Source: Pedobacter sp. KBW06 (lineage in GTDB: Bacteria > Bacteroidota > Bacteroidia > Sphingobacteriales > Sphingobacteriaceae). From it: a DNA stretch of 64,000 nt. A program made the position numbers and the translations under genes. This document shows positions 17,417 to 26,378 of the stretch, one piece after another. How positions within the stretch are numbered: position 1 is the first letter of the stretch; each line of letters opens with the position of its first letter. Location: contig NZ_QAJL01000006.1 of NCBI RefSeq assembly GCF_003852525.1, positions 249,501 to 313,500 on the forward strand, read 5' to 3'. The notes beneath the pieces are model-generated. The model saw only the letters and a program-made list of their open reading frames with translations. It searched no databases and was not told the DNA's origin.

Positions 17417-20400
17417 TTATTTTTTCTTGAGCTCTTTACTCAGGGTGATGTTATTGGAAAAGTTCTTCCTGTATTTCCGGATATAATCGGAAGGGTTCAT
17501 GTGGAACAGTTTATTGAATTGTTCCCTGAAATATTTGATGTCGTTGATGCCGACCATGAACATCGTTTCCGAAATGGTATTGTCTGTATTGATAAAAATT
17601 TCCGCTGCTTTTCTCAGGCGGATGAAACGGATGAAGCTGTTGGATGACCTTCCGGAAATGGACTTTATTTTATTGAACAGGCTGGAGCGGGAAATGCCGA
17701 TTTCCTCCGCCAGTACCTGGATATTGAAATTGGGATCGGTGATGTGTTGCTCAACGATCCGGATACATTCCTGTAAAAAATCCCGGTATTCCGCAGAGAT
17801 TTTTGATGTTGTGGGGTTTAAGGTGATCTCGTTATAGAAATACTTCTGCAGGCTGTTCTTGCTTTTCAGGATTCCGGCCACCCTGGCGATGAGTAAGTCT
17901 TTGTCGAAAGGTTTGCTGATGTAATCGTCCGCTCCGGTTTCCAGTCCCTTCAGTTTAATCTCGGGAGATGAACTGGCGGTGAGCAATACTACCGGAATAT
18001 GGCTTAAAGCAGCATCTTCTTTCACCAGGCTACAGATTTCAATGCCGCTGATGCCCTGCATCATGACATCACTGATGATGAAATCAGGCAGTAATTCTCT
18101 GATCATTGTCATTCCCTCTTCCCCGCTTGTGGCGAGATGCAAATGATAATAAGGTTTGAAAATGCTCATCAGGTAATCCCTGATTGATTTATTATCGTCG
18201 ATGATCAGTATGGTTTTCTTTTCTGAAGCCAGTGCTTCGTCCTGAGCTTCGGCAATGACCGGTTCTTCCTCCCGTCTGGTGTTGTCCTGCTCTTCTGCCA
18301 GCTCCATCAGCAACATGGAAGTACTTTCAGAAACAGGGATGACCTGATCGGGATGGATGTGTTGTTTTCCTTTTTTCAGGCTGATGACAAAGGTAGTGCC
18401 CTGATTGGGTACACTCGTATAGGTAATGGAACCGCCATGGTTTTCGATGAAATTGCGGACCAGGAACAATCCGATTCCAAAACCGGTTCTCAGGGAAGTA
18501 TTTTCATCCGTTTCCTGGTAAAACCTGTTGTAGATTTTCTCTCCTGCAGCCTCAGGGATGCCACAACCGGTATCGATCACTTTAATATTCAGCTGATCCC
18601 CGCTTTCCAGGATTTCAAGCCTTACACTTCCACCTTCAGGTGTAAATTTAATCGCATTTGAAAGCAGGTTAAATATAGCGATTTCCAGTTTCTCGCGGTC
18701 TGCATAGATCCAGATGTGCTCCGATGAGCTTACAAAATCGTAGGCAATTCCTCTGGAATTGGCCTGATGGGAAAAGCAAAGGTAAACTTCCTTACAAAGG
18801 TTGACCATGTCCAGATCTGTGGCCTTCAGTTTGTCTGCCTGGGCATCCGCTTTCCTGAAGAGCAGGAGCTGATCTACCAGACTCAATAGCCGTTTTGCAT
18901 TCCGGTAAACAATATTGAGGTTGCTCGTATCCACATCTTTATCGTCATGGTACAGCAATTCCTTAATTGGATTGATGATCAGGGTTAAGGGCGTCCGGAA
19001 CTCATGGGAGATGTTTGTAAAGAAAGAGAGTTTCTTTTCACTGAGTTCTTTTTCCTTTTCACTTTCTATGCTCGCAACTTTGATTTTGTATTTCAGATCG
19101 GCCTGTTTATTCCGGTAAAGCAGGTACAGGTAAATGAGCAGCGCAATTGTGGCTGCATAGAGTGTATAGGCCCACCAGGTCCAGTACCATGGCGGACGAA
19201 TGTTGATGATCAATACTTTTCCCTCTTCATTCCAGACGCCATCGTTATTTGAGGCCCTGATCCAGAGCTTATAGGTTCCCGGGTTTAAGTTTGTATACGT
19301 CGCTTTTCTTTGTGTCCCTACATGGTTCCATTTTTTATCAAAGCCCAGCAATTTATACGCATATTCATTTTTTTCCGGATAGCGGTAATTGAGTCCGACG
19401 AATTCGAAGGAGAATACGCTTTGCTCATAATCCAGAGTCAGCTTGGTGCTGAGGTTCAGGTTTTGTTTTAATGGTCCCTTTGGATCCGGGAGCACCGGCT
19501 TATTAAACAATTGAAAATCTGTAAAATAGACCGATGGAACGATTTTATTGAAGGGAATGGCCAGCGGGTCAAATCTGATCAGGCCTAATGCTCCGGCGAG
19601 GTAAAGGTCTTTCCCCCCATTCACCAGTACGGAATTCACATAGATGCCATCCGCCTCATCAAAATTCCGGACCTTACTGTTTTTTGGATCAAATCTCGAG
19701 AGTCCGCTTTCCGTAGCCACCCAAAGGTTGCCATTGCGGTCTTCTGCAATGTCCCTGAATACATTGCTCGCAAAGCCATCCTTTTTGGAGTACACCACAA
19801 ATTTCTGATCCCTGGCCTCAAATCTATTCAGTCCGTCCGGGGTGGCTACCCAGATGTTTTGCCGGGAATCCTGAAACAGGGCCCTGATGATGTTGCTGCT
19901 GATTCCACCATTGGAACGTTCCTCTGAACGGAAAACCTCGAAGCGTTCTGTCCGGGGATTGAAACGGTTCAGACCACCTCCGTAAGTACCGATCCAGATG
20001 TCTCCTTTCTGATCCTTTAACAAAGAATACAAATGGTTATTGCTCAGCGCATATTTATCTTTTTTATTGCTGTAATAATGTTTGAAGGTATGGTTATGGC
20101 TGTTGTAAACTTTAAGCCCTGCATCTGTAGCCAGGTAATAGATTCCGGGTTCAACCTCCAGGATATCCCGGAAAACATCCTCATTAAACAGGCTGCCCAG
20201 GGCAGAATGGTGGTCATGATGCGAAAATGTCTTATTCACCGGGTCATAACTGTCAAATCCATCCTCCGTCAGGATCCACAGTGTTCCTTTGGCATCGAAA
20301 TAAAGCTTACTGATGTCGTTACTTTCCAGGCTGTTGTGTGCGCCATTTTTCTTAAATGCCGAGAGCTTTCCTGATTTATAATCGAAAGTGTACAATCCTT

Positions 20401-21535
20401 TATTCGTTCCCACCCAGATCTGATCATCTTTGGCGGCCAGACTTTTCACTTCGGCCCCGGCCAACTGAAGCGCTTTCAGGTCAAATTTGTATTGTTTGCT
20501 GTCGATCTTTACAAAGCCATTCTTAGCATTGATCCAGATGATGCCATCCCGGTCTTTATAGGCATCGCCAAAGGCATAGTTGACCAGATTTTTTACCGGC
20601 TCCCATTTGTTGCTTTCGGTATCCAGCCAGTGAAAACCATTGCTGCCGCCAACCAGTAAGGTATTGCCCGATACGGGAAGGATGCTATAAATTCCCGGAT
20701 TGTTTTTATCCGGAGCTTTAACCGGGCTGAAGGTATTATTTTTAAGGTCAAAGCGAAACAATCCACTCCAATAAGTGCCCACCCAGATCGCTCCCTTTTC
20801 ATCGTAGGCGATTGCCCATACATCGTTCGGGTTTTTCAGTCCGGGCAGTTGTTTCTGCGGAAAGTTTTTGAATTGCTGTGTGCGTTTATCGAAGCTGTTT
20901 AATCCTCCGCTCCAGTTCCCCAGCCATAGCCTGCCCTGCCCGTCTTCAATAATTGAGTTGACCGATTTACCCAGCATGGCATTTGGTGATTTTTGATTGG
21001 GCTGATACACCTTAAAGGATTTTGAGGCTTCCTGGTACCGGTTAAAGCCATCATCCGTTCCTACCCAGATGTTCCCCTGTTTGTCGCAAAGCAGGGACCA
21101 TATCTTGTTGTTACTGATGGACGAGGCAATGGATTCCTTGTGGTAAAAGGACTGGAAGGTTTCTTTCAGCGGATCCATCACATTTAATCCATCCATCGTT
21201 CCTACCCATAGCCTTCCTTTGTGGTCCTCTACGATCGTACTGATGAAGTTGTTGCTGATCGAGGACCTGTCGCCGGGCTTATGGTAAAAGATTTTGAAAG
21301 TATACCCATCAAAACGGCAAAGGCCATTTTCAGTCCCTACCCAGATGAATCCCCTTTTATCCTTAAACGTAGCCGTCGTGTTTTTAGAAGGAAGGCCATC
21401 AGAAATGGTATAGGTTTTAAGCGCATAATTGCCATACGGAGATTTGCCATTATCCGCTGGTCCTGACTGCCCTTTAAGTCCTGCAGGCTGAACCAAAAAA
21501 TACGTAACAAGAATAAGAATTTGCAGTAAACGCAT
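17417..21535 (-). CDS. Hybrid two-component system sensor/regulator HTCS1
   Basis: A 1372-residue one-protein two-component system spanning the inner membrane. Order: signal peptide (1-22), periplasmic Reg_prop beta-propellers (about 40-690, repeating IWVGTxxGLxRFD), a Y_Y_Y domain (about 700-785), one TM (about 787-807), HisKA with His844 in NISHEFRTPLTLI, HATPase with NLLSNAIKFTPEGG, a receiver with Asp1156 in FIISDVMM, and a C-terminal AraC helix-turn-helix (about 1260-1355) ending MNPSDYIRKYR. Such proteins bind an imported oligosaccharide directly and activate the adjacent PUL. It lies just upstream of susC1 and reads toward it, so it is the likely activator of PUL 1. It is a paralogue of HTCS2. 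Confidence 0.95.
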   Translation of the reverse strand: MRLLQILILVTYFLVQPAGLKGQSGPADNGKSPYGNYALKTYTISDGLPSKNTTATFKDKRGFIWVGTENGLCRFDGYTFKIFYHKPGDRSSISNNFISTIVEDHKGRLWVGTMDGLNVMDPLKETFQSFYHKESIASSISNNKIWSLLCDKQGNIWVGTDDGFNRYQEASKSFKVYQPNQKSPNAMLGKSVNSIIEDGQGRLWLGNWSGGLNSFDKRTQQFKNFPQKQLPGLKNPNDVWAIAYDEKGAIWVGTYWSGLFRFDLKNNTFSPVKAPDKNNPGIYSILPVSGNTLLVGGSNGFHWLDTESNKWEPVKNLVNYAFGDAYKDRDGIIWINAKNGFVKIDSKQYKFDLKALQLAGAEVKSLAAKDDQIWVGTNKGLYTFDYKSGKLSAFKKNGAHNSLESNDISKLYFDAKGTLWILTEDGFDSYDPVNKTFSHHDHHSALGSLFNEDVFRDILEVEPGIYYLATDAGLKVYNSHNHTFKHYYSNKKDKYALSNNHLYSLLKDQKGDIWIGTYGGGLNRFNPRTERFEVFRSEERSNGGISSNIIRALFQDSRQNIWVATPDGLNRFEARDQKFVVYSKKDGFASNVFRDIAEDRNGNLWVATESGLSRFDPKNSKVRNFDEADGIYVNSVLVNGGKDLYLAGALGLIRFDPLAIPFNKIVPSVYFTDFQLFNKPVLPDPKGPLKQNLNLSTKLTLDYEQSVFSFEFVGLNYRYPEKNEYAYKLLGFDKKWNHVGTQRKATYTNLNPGTYKLWIRASNNDGVWNEEGKVLIINIRPPWYWTWWAYTLYAATIALLIYLYLLYRNKQADLKYKIKVASIESEKEKELSEKKLSFFTNISHEFRTPLTLIINPIKELLYHDDKDVDTSNLNIVYRNAKRLLSLVDQLLLFRKADAQADKLKATDLDMVNLCKEVYLCFSHQANSRGIAYDFVSSSEHIWIYADREKLEIAIFNLLSNAIKFTPEGGSVRLEILESGDQLNIKVIDTGCGIPEAAGEKIYNRFYQETDENTSLRTGFGIGLFLVRNFIENHGGSITYTSVPNQGTTFVISLKKGKQHIHPDQVIPVSESTSMLLMELAEEQDNTRREEEPVIAEAQDEALASEKKTILIIDDNKSIRDYLMSIFKPYYHLHLATSGEEGMTMIRELLPDFIISDVMMQGISGIEICSLVKEDAALSHIPVVLLTASSSPEIKLKGLETGADDYISKPFDKDLLIARVAGILKSKNSLQKYFYNEITLNPTTSKISAEYRDFLQECIRIVEQHITDPNFNIQVLAEEIGISRSSLFNKIKSISGRSSNSFIRFIRLRKAAEIFINTDNTISETMFMVGINDIKYFREQFNKLFHMNPSDYIRKYRKNFSNNITLSKELKKK

Positions 21536-21609
21536 TTTTGGCCGGCTATTGTTTTTTTAGGATTCAAATGTAACAAAATAGTCGGTCGACCAGCCATATT
21601 AAACAAAAT

Positions 21610-21660
21610 CGCCAGCATACTTCTTTCCCCGGATAAACTGGAGTGCGCAGTATGCTGACG
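21610..21660 (-). terminator. Terminator of the PUL 2 operon
   Basis: Inverted repeat with arms CGCCAGCATACT and AGTATGCTGACG (11 of 12 pairs) around a 27-base loop, located after the stop of the lipoprotein gene at 21697. On the minus strand it is followed by ATTTTGTTT. The remainder of the 21536-21696 gap shows nothing else; HTCS1 must have its promoter here, but no clear -7 box was found. Confidence 0.55.
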
Positions 21661-21696
21661 AAAACAGGAGTGTTAATTTATTGACTAAAGGTTTTA

Positions 21697-22935
21697 TTAC
21701 GGTGTATAAGCACCACTATAGGAGGTCATTCCATCTTTTCTCATGGCTTCGATAATGAGACAGTTGTATACATAATCCCAGCTTGAGGTTACCTCCGAAT
21801 TCTGGTTCAGGCCATAAGGCCACCAATGTTGGGTATCGCCACTCAGCTGCACATCAACATTGCTGTTCTGGATTTTCTTCAATAAAGCATTGACATGCTC
21901 GCCCTGATATTTACCCCCAACAATTTTCCCTGACCACCAGGCAGAAGTGCCTGTCCCCAGGGTATGGTTCATTTCATGCAGCATTGTCCGGATGTTCTGC
22001 ACGCCTGTACTCGCCCCAAACCTCATCCAGCCTTCATTGTTGGCATCGGCAGTGGCTACTCCCGGATCATAATTCAGGTAGACATGCTTAGTGGCAGAGG
22101 TGAAATTTTTAATATACCAACTTGCACTATCCACCGGCATTTGCAGACGGTCGTAGGCTGCCAGTTGCTCCGGAGTAGGGTTTGTAGCTTTATTAAAGGT
22201 ATAAGTCATTTTGCCTGCCGGGATCGTTTTAAAACTCACATCGGCACTATAGCTGACGCCTTTGGCATTGACTGCGTATGCGCGGACATGATAATCTGTC
22301 TTTTCATTCAGTCCTTTGATCATTGTCCGGAATTTACCTGTCCCGGTACTGTTGTGTTTTAACTTGTTATTGGCGATGGTCGGGTTTGCGGAAGTACTCC
22401 AGCAGATTCCTTTTTCGGTTACTGCATTGCCCCCATCGGTCAGCACCTCAACATCTGTTGCTGCGAGGGTAGATCCGATGATAAACATTGGGGTAAAGGA
22501 GAAAGTCGCGCTGATGATATCCGCGGTGTTGAGTTCGATTTCATTGCCATAGGCAATGCCTGCACTATTTTTAGCGAATGCCCTGACATAGTATTTGGTA
22601 GAAGCTGTCAGTCCGCTAAGCCTGGCCACAAATTCACCTGAACCTGAGACGCTCGTTGGCGCGACAGTCGAGCTGGCAATCGTCGGATTAGGGCTAAGGC
22701 TGTAACAGATTCCTCTTTCTGTAACCGATGCTCCGCCATTGGCGGAAATCATTCCACCGGTACTTGCTGAAACTGTGGTAATGCTGGTAAATGCAGTGGT
22801 CGTCAGGGTTGGAATGATGGCCGTACTCAGCGTTGATGCCGTGTTTTCTTTTTTGATGGGAAGGACTCCCTTCTTACAACTTCCGGCGACGATCGTCAAA
22901 ATTACAATATTGATTATCAGTAAATTATTTTTCAT
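21697..22935 (-). CDS. PUL 2 lipoprotein with two sandwich repeats and an HExxH domain
   Basis: A 412-residue lipoprotein (Cys20 in VAGSC). Residues about 48-137 and 143-237 are two related units with VTERGICYSLSPNPTIA and VTEKGICWSTSANPTIA followed by YYVRAFAKNSAGIAYG and YHVRAYAVNAKGVSYS, resembling fibronectin-III-like modules of surface proteins. Residues 242-412 form a separate domain with His320-Glu321-Met-Asn-His324 in MLHEMNHTLGTG, a zincin-type HExxH motif; His347 and His370 are possible further ligands. I do not recognise a named family for this domain. It is the last gene of PUL 2, 16 bp after GH16. A peptidase acting on the protein part of a proteoglycan, or a non-catalytic glycan binder, are both possible. 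Confidence 0.65.
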   Translation of the reverse strand: MKNNLLIINIVILTIVAGSCKKGVLPIKKENTASTLSTAIIPTLTTTAFTSITTVSASTGGMISANGGASVTERGICYSLSPNPTIASSTVAPTSVSGSGEFVARLSGLTASTKYYVRAFAKNSAGIAYGNEIELNTADIISATFSFTPMFIIGSTLAATDVEVLTDGGNAVTEKGICWSTSANPTIANNKLKHNSTGTGKFRTMIKGLNEKTDYHVRAYAVNAKGVSYSADVSFKTIPAGKMTYTFNKATNPTPEQLAAYDRLQMPVDSASWYIKNFTSATKHVYLNYDPGVATADANNEGWMRFGASTGVQNIRTMLHEMNHTLGTGTSAWWSGKIVGGKYQGEHVNALLKKIQNSNVDVQLSGDTQHWWPYGLNQNSEVTSSWDYVYNCLIIEAMRKDGMTSYSGAYTP

Positions 22936-22951
22936 AATGTTTATTAATGAT

Positions 22952-23776
22952 TTAATTAGTATAGGCGGCTACATAGACATTTCTTCCCTTCATCACTGCG
23001 GTCTTTAAAGACCGGGATGCGGTACCGCTATCCCCTCCCATCTGCATATTGATGATCAGCCAGAAAGGCTTGCCGACAAAGTTTGCGGTGTGGGTATCGG
23101 TCTTCACATTGTCGATATAATATTCAATGCTGACCTCTGTAGCTGAGGTCTTTTCCATGATGATTTTATAGTTGTGCCAGTCCTGAGGCTTAGCAACTGC
23201 GCTTAACTTATTTTGCCAGGACAGGTGTTTCCAATCTGGTCCGGTTGCGGTATTTTGCCAGGTGGTATCGGTCCCTTTAAACTCCATAATGTCGCTCTCC
23301 GGTGGCCAGCTTTCTGAGCCTGTGATCCAGAATGCAGGCCATGTCCCTTTAGTGGAAGGCACCTGAAAATCGCCACTGATGACCCATTTGGGTTTCGCCT
23401 CAGTGACCATGATCTTCTCTTTCAGGTGCACTGCTCCGGAATGGTAAAAGATCCTTAGTTTGGGATCAGCAGTACTCTTACCTTCCCAGGTTTCGTGGCG
23501 GTTTGCTTTAATTTGCAGGACACCTCCGGAAAGTATGGTTACCTGCTTTTTATACATCCTGGCTGCACCGTTATGGTCTGTGCCCCAGGGATAGAACATA
23601 TTCCAGTGTGTTTCAAATTTAGCCTGATTGCTAAACGAACTGGAATCCAGTAAAACCATAGGTTTTTCGCTGCCGGCAGCGGAGGAGATCGCCGGCTGCT
23701 GCTGTGCAACTGCGGCTTCTTTTGTGCAAAAAAGCAGGGACATCAAACCGATGAAATGTATCTTTTTGTAGCGCAT
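22952..23776 (-). CDS. GH16 endo-glycanase
   Basis: A 274-residue protein with a signal peptide ending near AAVAQ, and a single beta-jelly-roll domain. The GH16 catalytic ExDxxE motif is Glu160-Ser-Asp162-Ile-Met-Glu165 in PPESDIMEF, preceded by TWPAFWITGSESW; Glu160 is the expected nucleophile and Glu165 the acid/base. The ending WLIINMQMGGDSG is also typical. GH16 cleaves beta-1,3 or beta-1,4 glucans and galactans; in Bacteroides arabinogalactan loci GH16 enzymes act as endo-beta-1,3-galactanases, which would fit here, but the subfamily cannot be fixed by eye. Confidence 0.85.
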   Translation of the reverse strand: MRYKKIHFIGLMSLLFCTKEAAVAQQQPAISSAAGSEKPMVLLDSSSFSNQAKFETHWNMFYPWGTDHNGAARMYKKQVTILSGGVLQIKANRHETWEGKSTADPKLRIFYHSGAVHLKEKIMVTEAKPKWVISGDFQVPSTKGTWPAFWITGSESWPPESDIMEFKGTDTTWQNTATGPDWKHLSWQNKLSAVAKPQDWHNYKIIMEKTSATEVSIEYYIDNVKTDTHTANFVGKPFWLIINMQMGGDSGTASRSLKTAVMKGRNVYVAAYTN

Positions 23777-23816
23777 AAATGATAAATGAGGGGGATTAAC
23801 TTTAATTGAGATTCAA

Positions 23817-23858
23817 AGGTCCCGGGTATCTGGTTTAACACCAAAACACCCGGGCCTT
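23817..23858 (-). terminator. Intercistronic hairpin between DUF4998-like gene and GH16
   Basis: Arms AGGTCCCGGGT and ACCCGGGCCTT (one mismatch) enclose a 20-base loop in the 96-bp gap between the lipoprotein stop (23873) and GH16 start (23776). There is no strong T-run, so partial termination or an mRNA processing/stability element is likelier than full termination. Confidence 0.5.
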
Positions 23859-23872
23859 TAATTCAGAACAGC

Positions 23873-25126
23873 TTACAAATTCTGAATGGTATAGAGGCGT
23901 ACATTTCCGATTTTGGTATAGATATTACTGGCCGGCATCGTAGCCGCGAACCCGATAGACACCTGGGTGGTTTTGGTTAAAGTAAACTCCAGTTTCACCG
24001 TAGCCGTAGCTGGCTGAGGATTCAATACCACGTATTTAATGGCAGCAGCCGGAATGTTGGCTACCAGTGGCAATGAACTGCCTTCAGCTACTGCGATATA
24101 CCTGGTTCCCCCGGCATTCTGGTCCAGACCATTTGCTTCAAAGGAATAGGTTCCTGCAGGCAGGCTCAGCGTTTGATAAATCAAAGCATCTGTGATTCCG
24201 GGAAGGCCCCAGCCCGCTTCGAAGGAGATGACCCCAACGGAACCGTTTCTGAATTCATAGCTTCCATAGGTATTGTTCACGTTTTTTGCTCCGGCGCTTG
24301 TGGTCCAGTCGGCCACCAAACCCCATCTGGAATTATCCCAGACAGATCTGGAAAAATTAGGGCCTGCATTCTTAAGATAGGTATTGGTCACGTTGATCTT
24401 TATGAATGCGGGTGCAACGATCTGTCTGCTGCTGACCGCCGAATAGAAGGTATCGACACTGATCGTATCCGGTAAAAACAAGGTTTTGTAATTGATCGTG
24501 GAGCCGTATTTGAAATCCTTCAAGGCGATTCTGGAAGAATCTATAGGAATTCTTACGGTGGCCGGTTGATTGTTGAGTTTGGTATAGGTAATATCTGTGG
24601 CAAATACCCCTGTTAAGCGGTCCATCCCGAGCCAGTCTACCGTAGTGATGCCGGTAGTTTCATCTGTCTTTGCAGTGGTAATGTCCCTGTTGGTCAATCC
24701 ACTCTGGTATCGGCTGCCATAAGTCCGTCCGGAAGTATTTACAGGGATCGAACGGTTTCCTGCTGCATCGTAGGTATAAATCACAAAGTTCTGAAAACCT
24801 TCATTGGCAATGTTCACAAACCTGTGGATGGTATCTGCAATCATGTCTTTGGTTACCGGAATCACCAGGGAATCTTTTTTATTGTTCCAGAAGACCCGGC
24901 ATTCTACAATTTTAGGGTCTGAGGTGATCATGCCTTTGATCATGACCCTGTTTTTTCCGGAATATACCTTTACAGAGTCCAGTTTACCGATATAGGAGAT
25001 TTCGCCATCTTTAACGAATTCTTTGTATTTATCCGCTTTTTCGCAAGAGACAAGGAAGAGCGTCATCAGCGCGGGCAGTAATAAGCAGGGATGCTTAAAC
25101 AGGCGGCTTAATATATTATGTTTCAT
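23873..25126 (-). CDS. DUF4998-like surface lipoprotein
   Basis: A 417-residue lipoprotein from MKHNILSRLFKHPCLLLPAL at 25126 (lipobox FLVSC); an ATG nine codons upstream at 25153 would place extra charged residues before the signal. The N-terminal half (about 35-230) matches the pattern of DUF4998 proteins found beside SusD genes (YSGKNRVMIKGMITSDPKI, RVFWNNKKDSL). The C-terminal ~160 residues form a beta-sandwich (NFSRSVWDNSRWGLVADWTT then TLSLPAGTYSFEANG), resembling DUF5013, probably carbohydrate binding. It is likely a surface glycan-binding protein of PUL 2. No catalytic motif is seen. Confidence 0.7.
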   Translation of the reverse strand: MKHNILSRLFKHPCLLLPALMTLFLVSCEKADKYKEFVKDGEISYIGKLDSVKVYSGKNRVMIKGMITSDPKIVECRVFWNNKKDSLVIPVTKDMIADTIHRFVNIANEGFQNFVIYTYDAAGNRSIPVNTSGRTYGSRYQSGLTNRDITTAKTDETTGITTVDWLGMDRLTGVFATDITYTKLNNQPATVRIPIDSSRIALKDFKYGSTINYKTLFLPDTISVDTFYSAVSSRQIVAPAFIKINVTNTYLKNAGPNFSRSVWDNSRWGLVADWTTSAGAKNVNNTYGSYEFRNGSVGVISFEAGWGLPGITDALIYQTLSLPAGTYSFEANGLDQNAGGTRYIAVAEGSSLPLVANIPAAAIKYVVLNPQPATATVKLEFTLTKTTQVSIGFAATMPASNIYTKIGNVRLYTIQNL

Positions 25127-25156
25127 CTTTATGAGCTTAAATTTTGGGTTCATTAA

Positions 25157-26359
25157 CTATCTTGGGTCACCATAAACCTGAACTTCCGCCACCGACATAA
25201 AGGTGGTTCCCTGCCAGTTTTTGTTGTTCTTGATGCGGAGGTACCTCACTTTGGGTGCGCCAATTTTCAGGCTATAGCTGAATCCGGCATTTGCCGCGGC
25301 ATAGTCCTCTCCGGTCTGTATTCCGTACGCACTTCCGGATGGTTTCTTAGCCTGGAAGGTTCCCATCAGGGTCCAGTTGTTAAAACTTCCGTCGGCAGGT
25401 GGATTATCTGAGCCCCATATTTCAAACTGGTTCACTCCTCCTCCATAATAATAGGTTCTTCCCGCGTTCAGGTATTCCGGGTAATCCCAGATTACAATTC
25501 TGCTCAAAGTAGCAGGCTTACCCAGGTCGAAAGTGACCCATTGTGGCGTCAGGATTGTTGTCTTGGTCAGGGAGATCCTTGGCCAGTCCATGATATTTCC
25601 ATCCCACATGTAACTCAGGCTGGTTGAAGTATATTCCTGTGCTGCATCCGTAGGCAGGACGATCGGACGATAATCTGCTTTAGGAAGTGCCGTTTCATAC
25701 AGCGGCTTAAGCGTTGCATATAAAGTATCACTATAGTTGAGCCAGCGGTCTCTGATCGTGATCGCAAACTTCTGTGAGACCGTATCAAAACCACGGATCG
25801 ACTGATCGATGTCTACCACCTTGGTATAGATGTTTTTTGCACTCTGCACATATTTTCCGTCTTTCTGAACCAGAACTTCAATCGCCAGATCAGACTGAAA
25901 AGTATTCTTTGCCGTCAGCTTAATACCTGCAAAATCAGCGATCACACCCAGGCTTCTGTATACCGACCAGATTGCATTCTCCAGCGGTTTAACTTTTACC
26001 TCAACAGGTGCTGAAGCGACTTCACTGCGGTTTACCGAATATAGCTTCACCGTATGTTCTTCTGTATCACCGAAACCAACCACTTCCAGGGAACTGTTAT
26101 AGATCGATGATTTGACCTCGTATTCCTTTCCGCTGTTCAGCGTATAGACTGCTTTCACGTACAAAAGGTCTTTCTCATTTGGCAGGGAATAGGTGATTTT
26201 GGCCTTTCCCGGACCATTTTCCACGCTTACATTGCTGACCAGGCCCGGTGGCGTCTGGTTGTCTGTTAGCGGCAATATTTCATCCTCTTTGCAACCCTGG
26301 CCCAGTATCATCAGTCCCAGAAAAGCGGAGACCAATTTTATCATATGCTTATTTCTCAT
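25157..26359 (-). CDS. DUF4959/DUF5000-like surface lipoprotein
   Basis: A 400-residue lipoprotein (lipobox ILGQGC near residue 23; a second ATG at 26344 is an alternative start). Residues about 30-125 are an FnIII-like DUF4959 domain (PPGLVSNVSVENGPGKAKIT), about 125-225 a DUF5126-type domain, and about 235-400 a discoidin/F5-8C-like domain (WVTFDLGKPATLSRIVIWD, then FEIWGSDNPP and KVRYLRIKNNKNW), i.e. DUF5000. This architecture is typical of surface glycan-binding proteins encoded after SusD. It starts 19 bp after the SusD2 stop. Confidence 0.78.
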   Translation of the reverse strand: MRNKHMIKLVSAFLGLMILGQGCKEDEILPLTDNQTPPGLVSNVSVENGPGKAKITYSLPNEKDLLYVKAVYTLNSGKEYEVKSSIYNSSLEVVGFGDTEEHTVKLYSVNRSEVASAPVEVKVKPLENAIWSVYRSLGVIADFAGIKLTAKNTFQSDLAIEVLVQKDGKYVQSAKNIYTKVVDIDQSIRGFDTVSQKFAITIRDRWLNYSDTLYATLKPLYETALPKADYRPIVLPTDAAQEYTSTSLSYMWDGNIMDWPRISLTKTTILTPQWVTFDLGKPATLSRIVIWDYPEYLNAGRTYYYGGGVNQFEIWGSDNPPADGSFNNWTLMGTFQAKKPSGSAYGIQTGEDYAAANAGFSYSLKIGAPKVRYLRIKNNKNWQGTTFMSVAEVQVYGDPR

Positions 26360-26378
26360 GTTCTTGAATTTAAATTAA

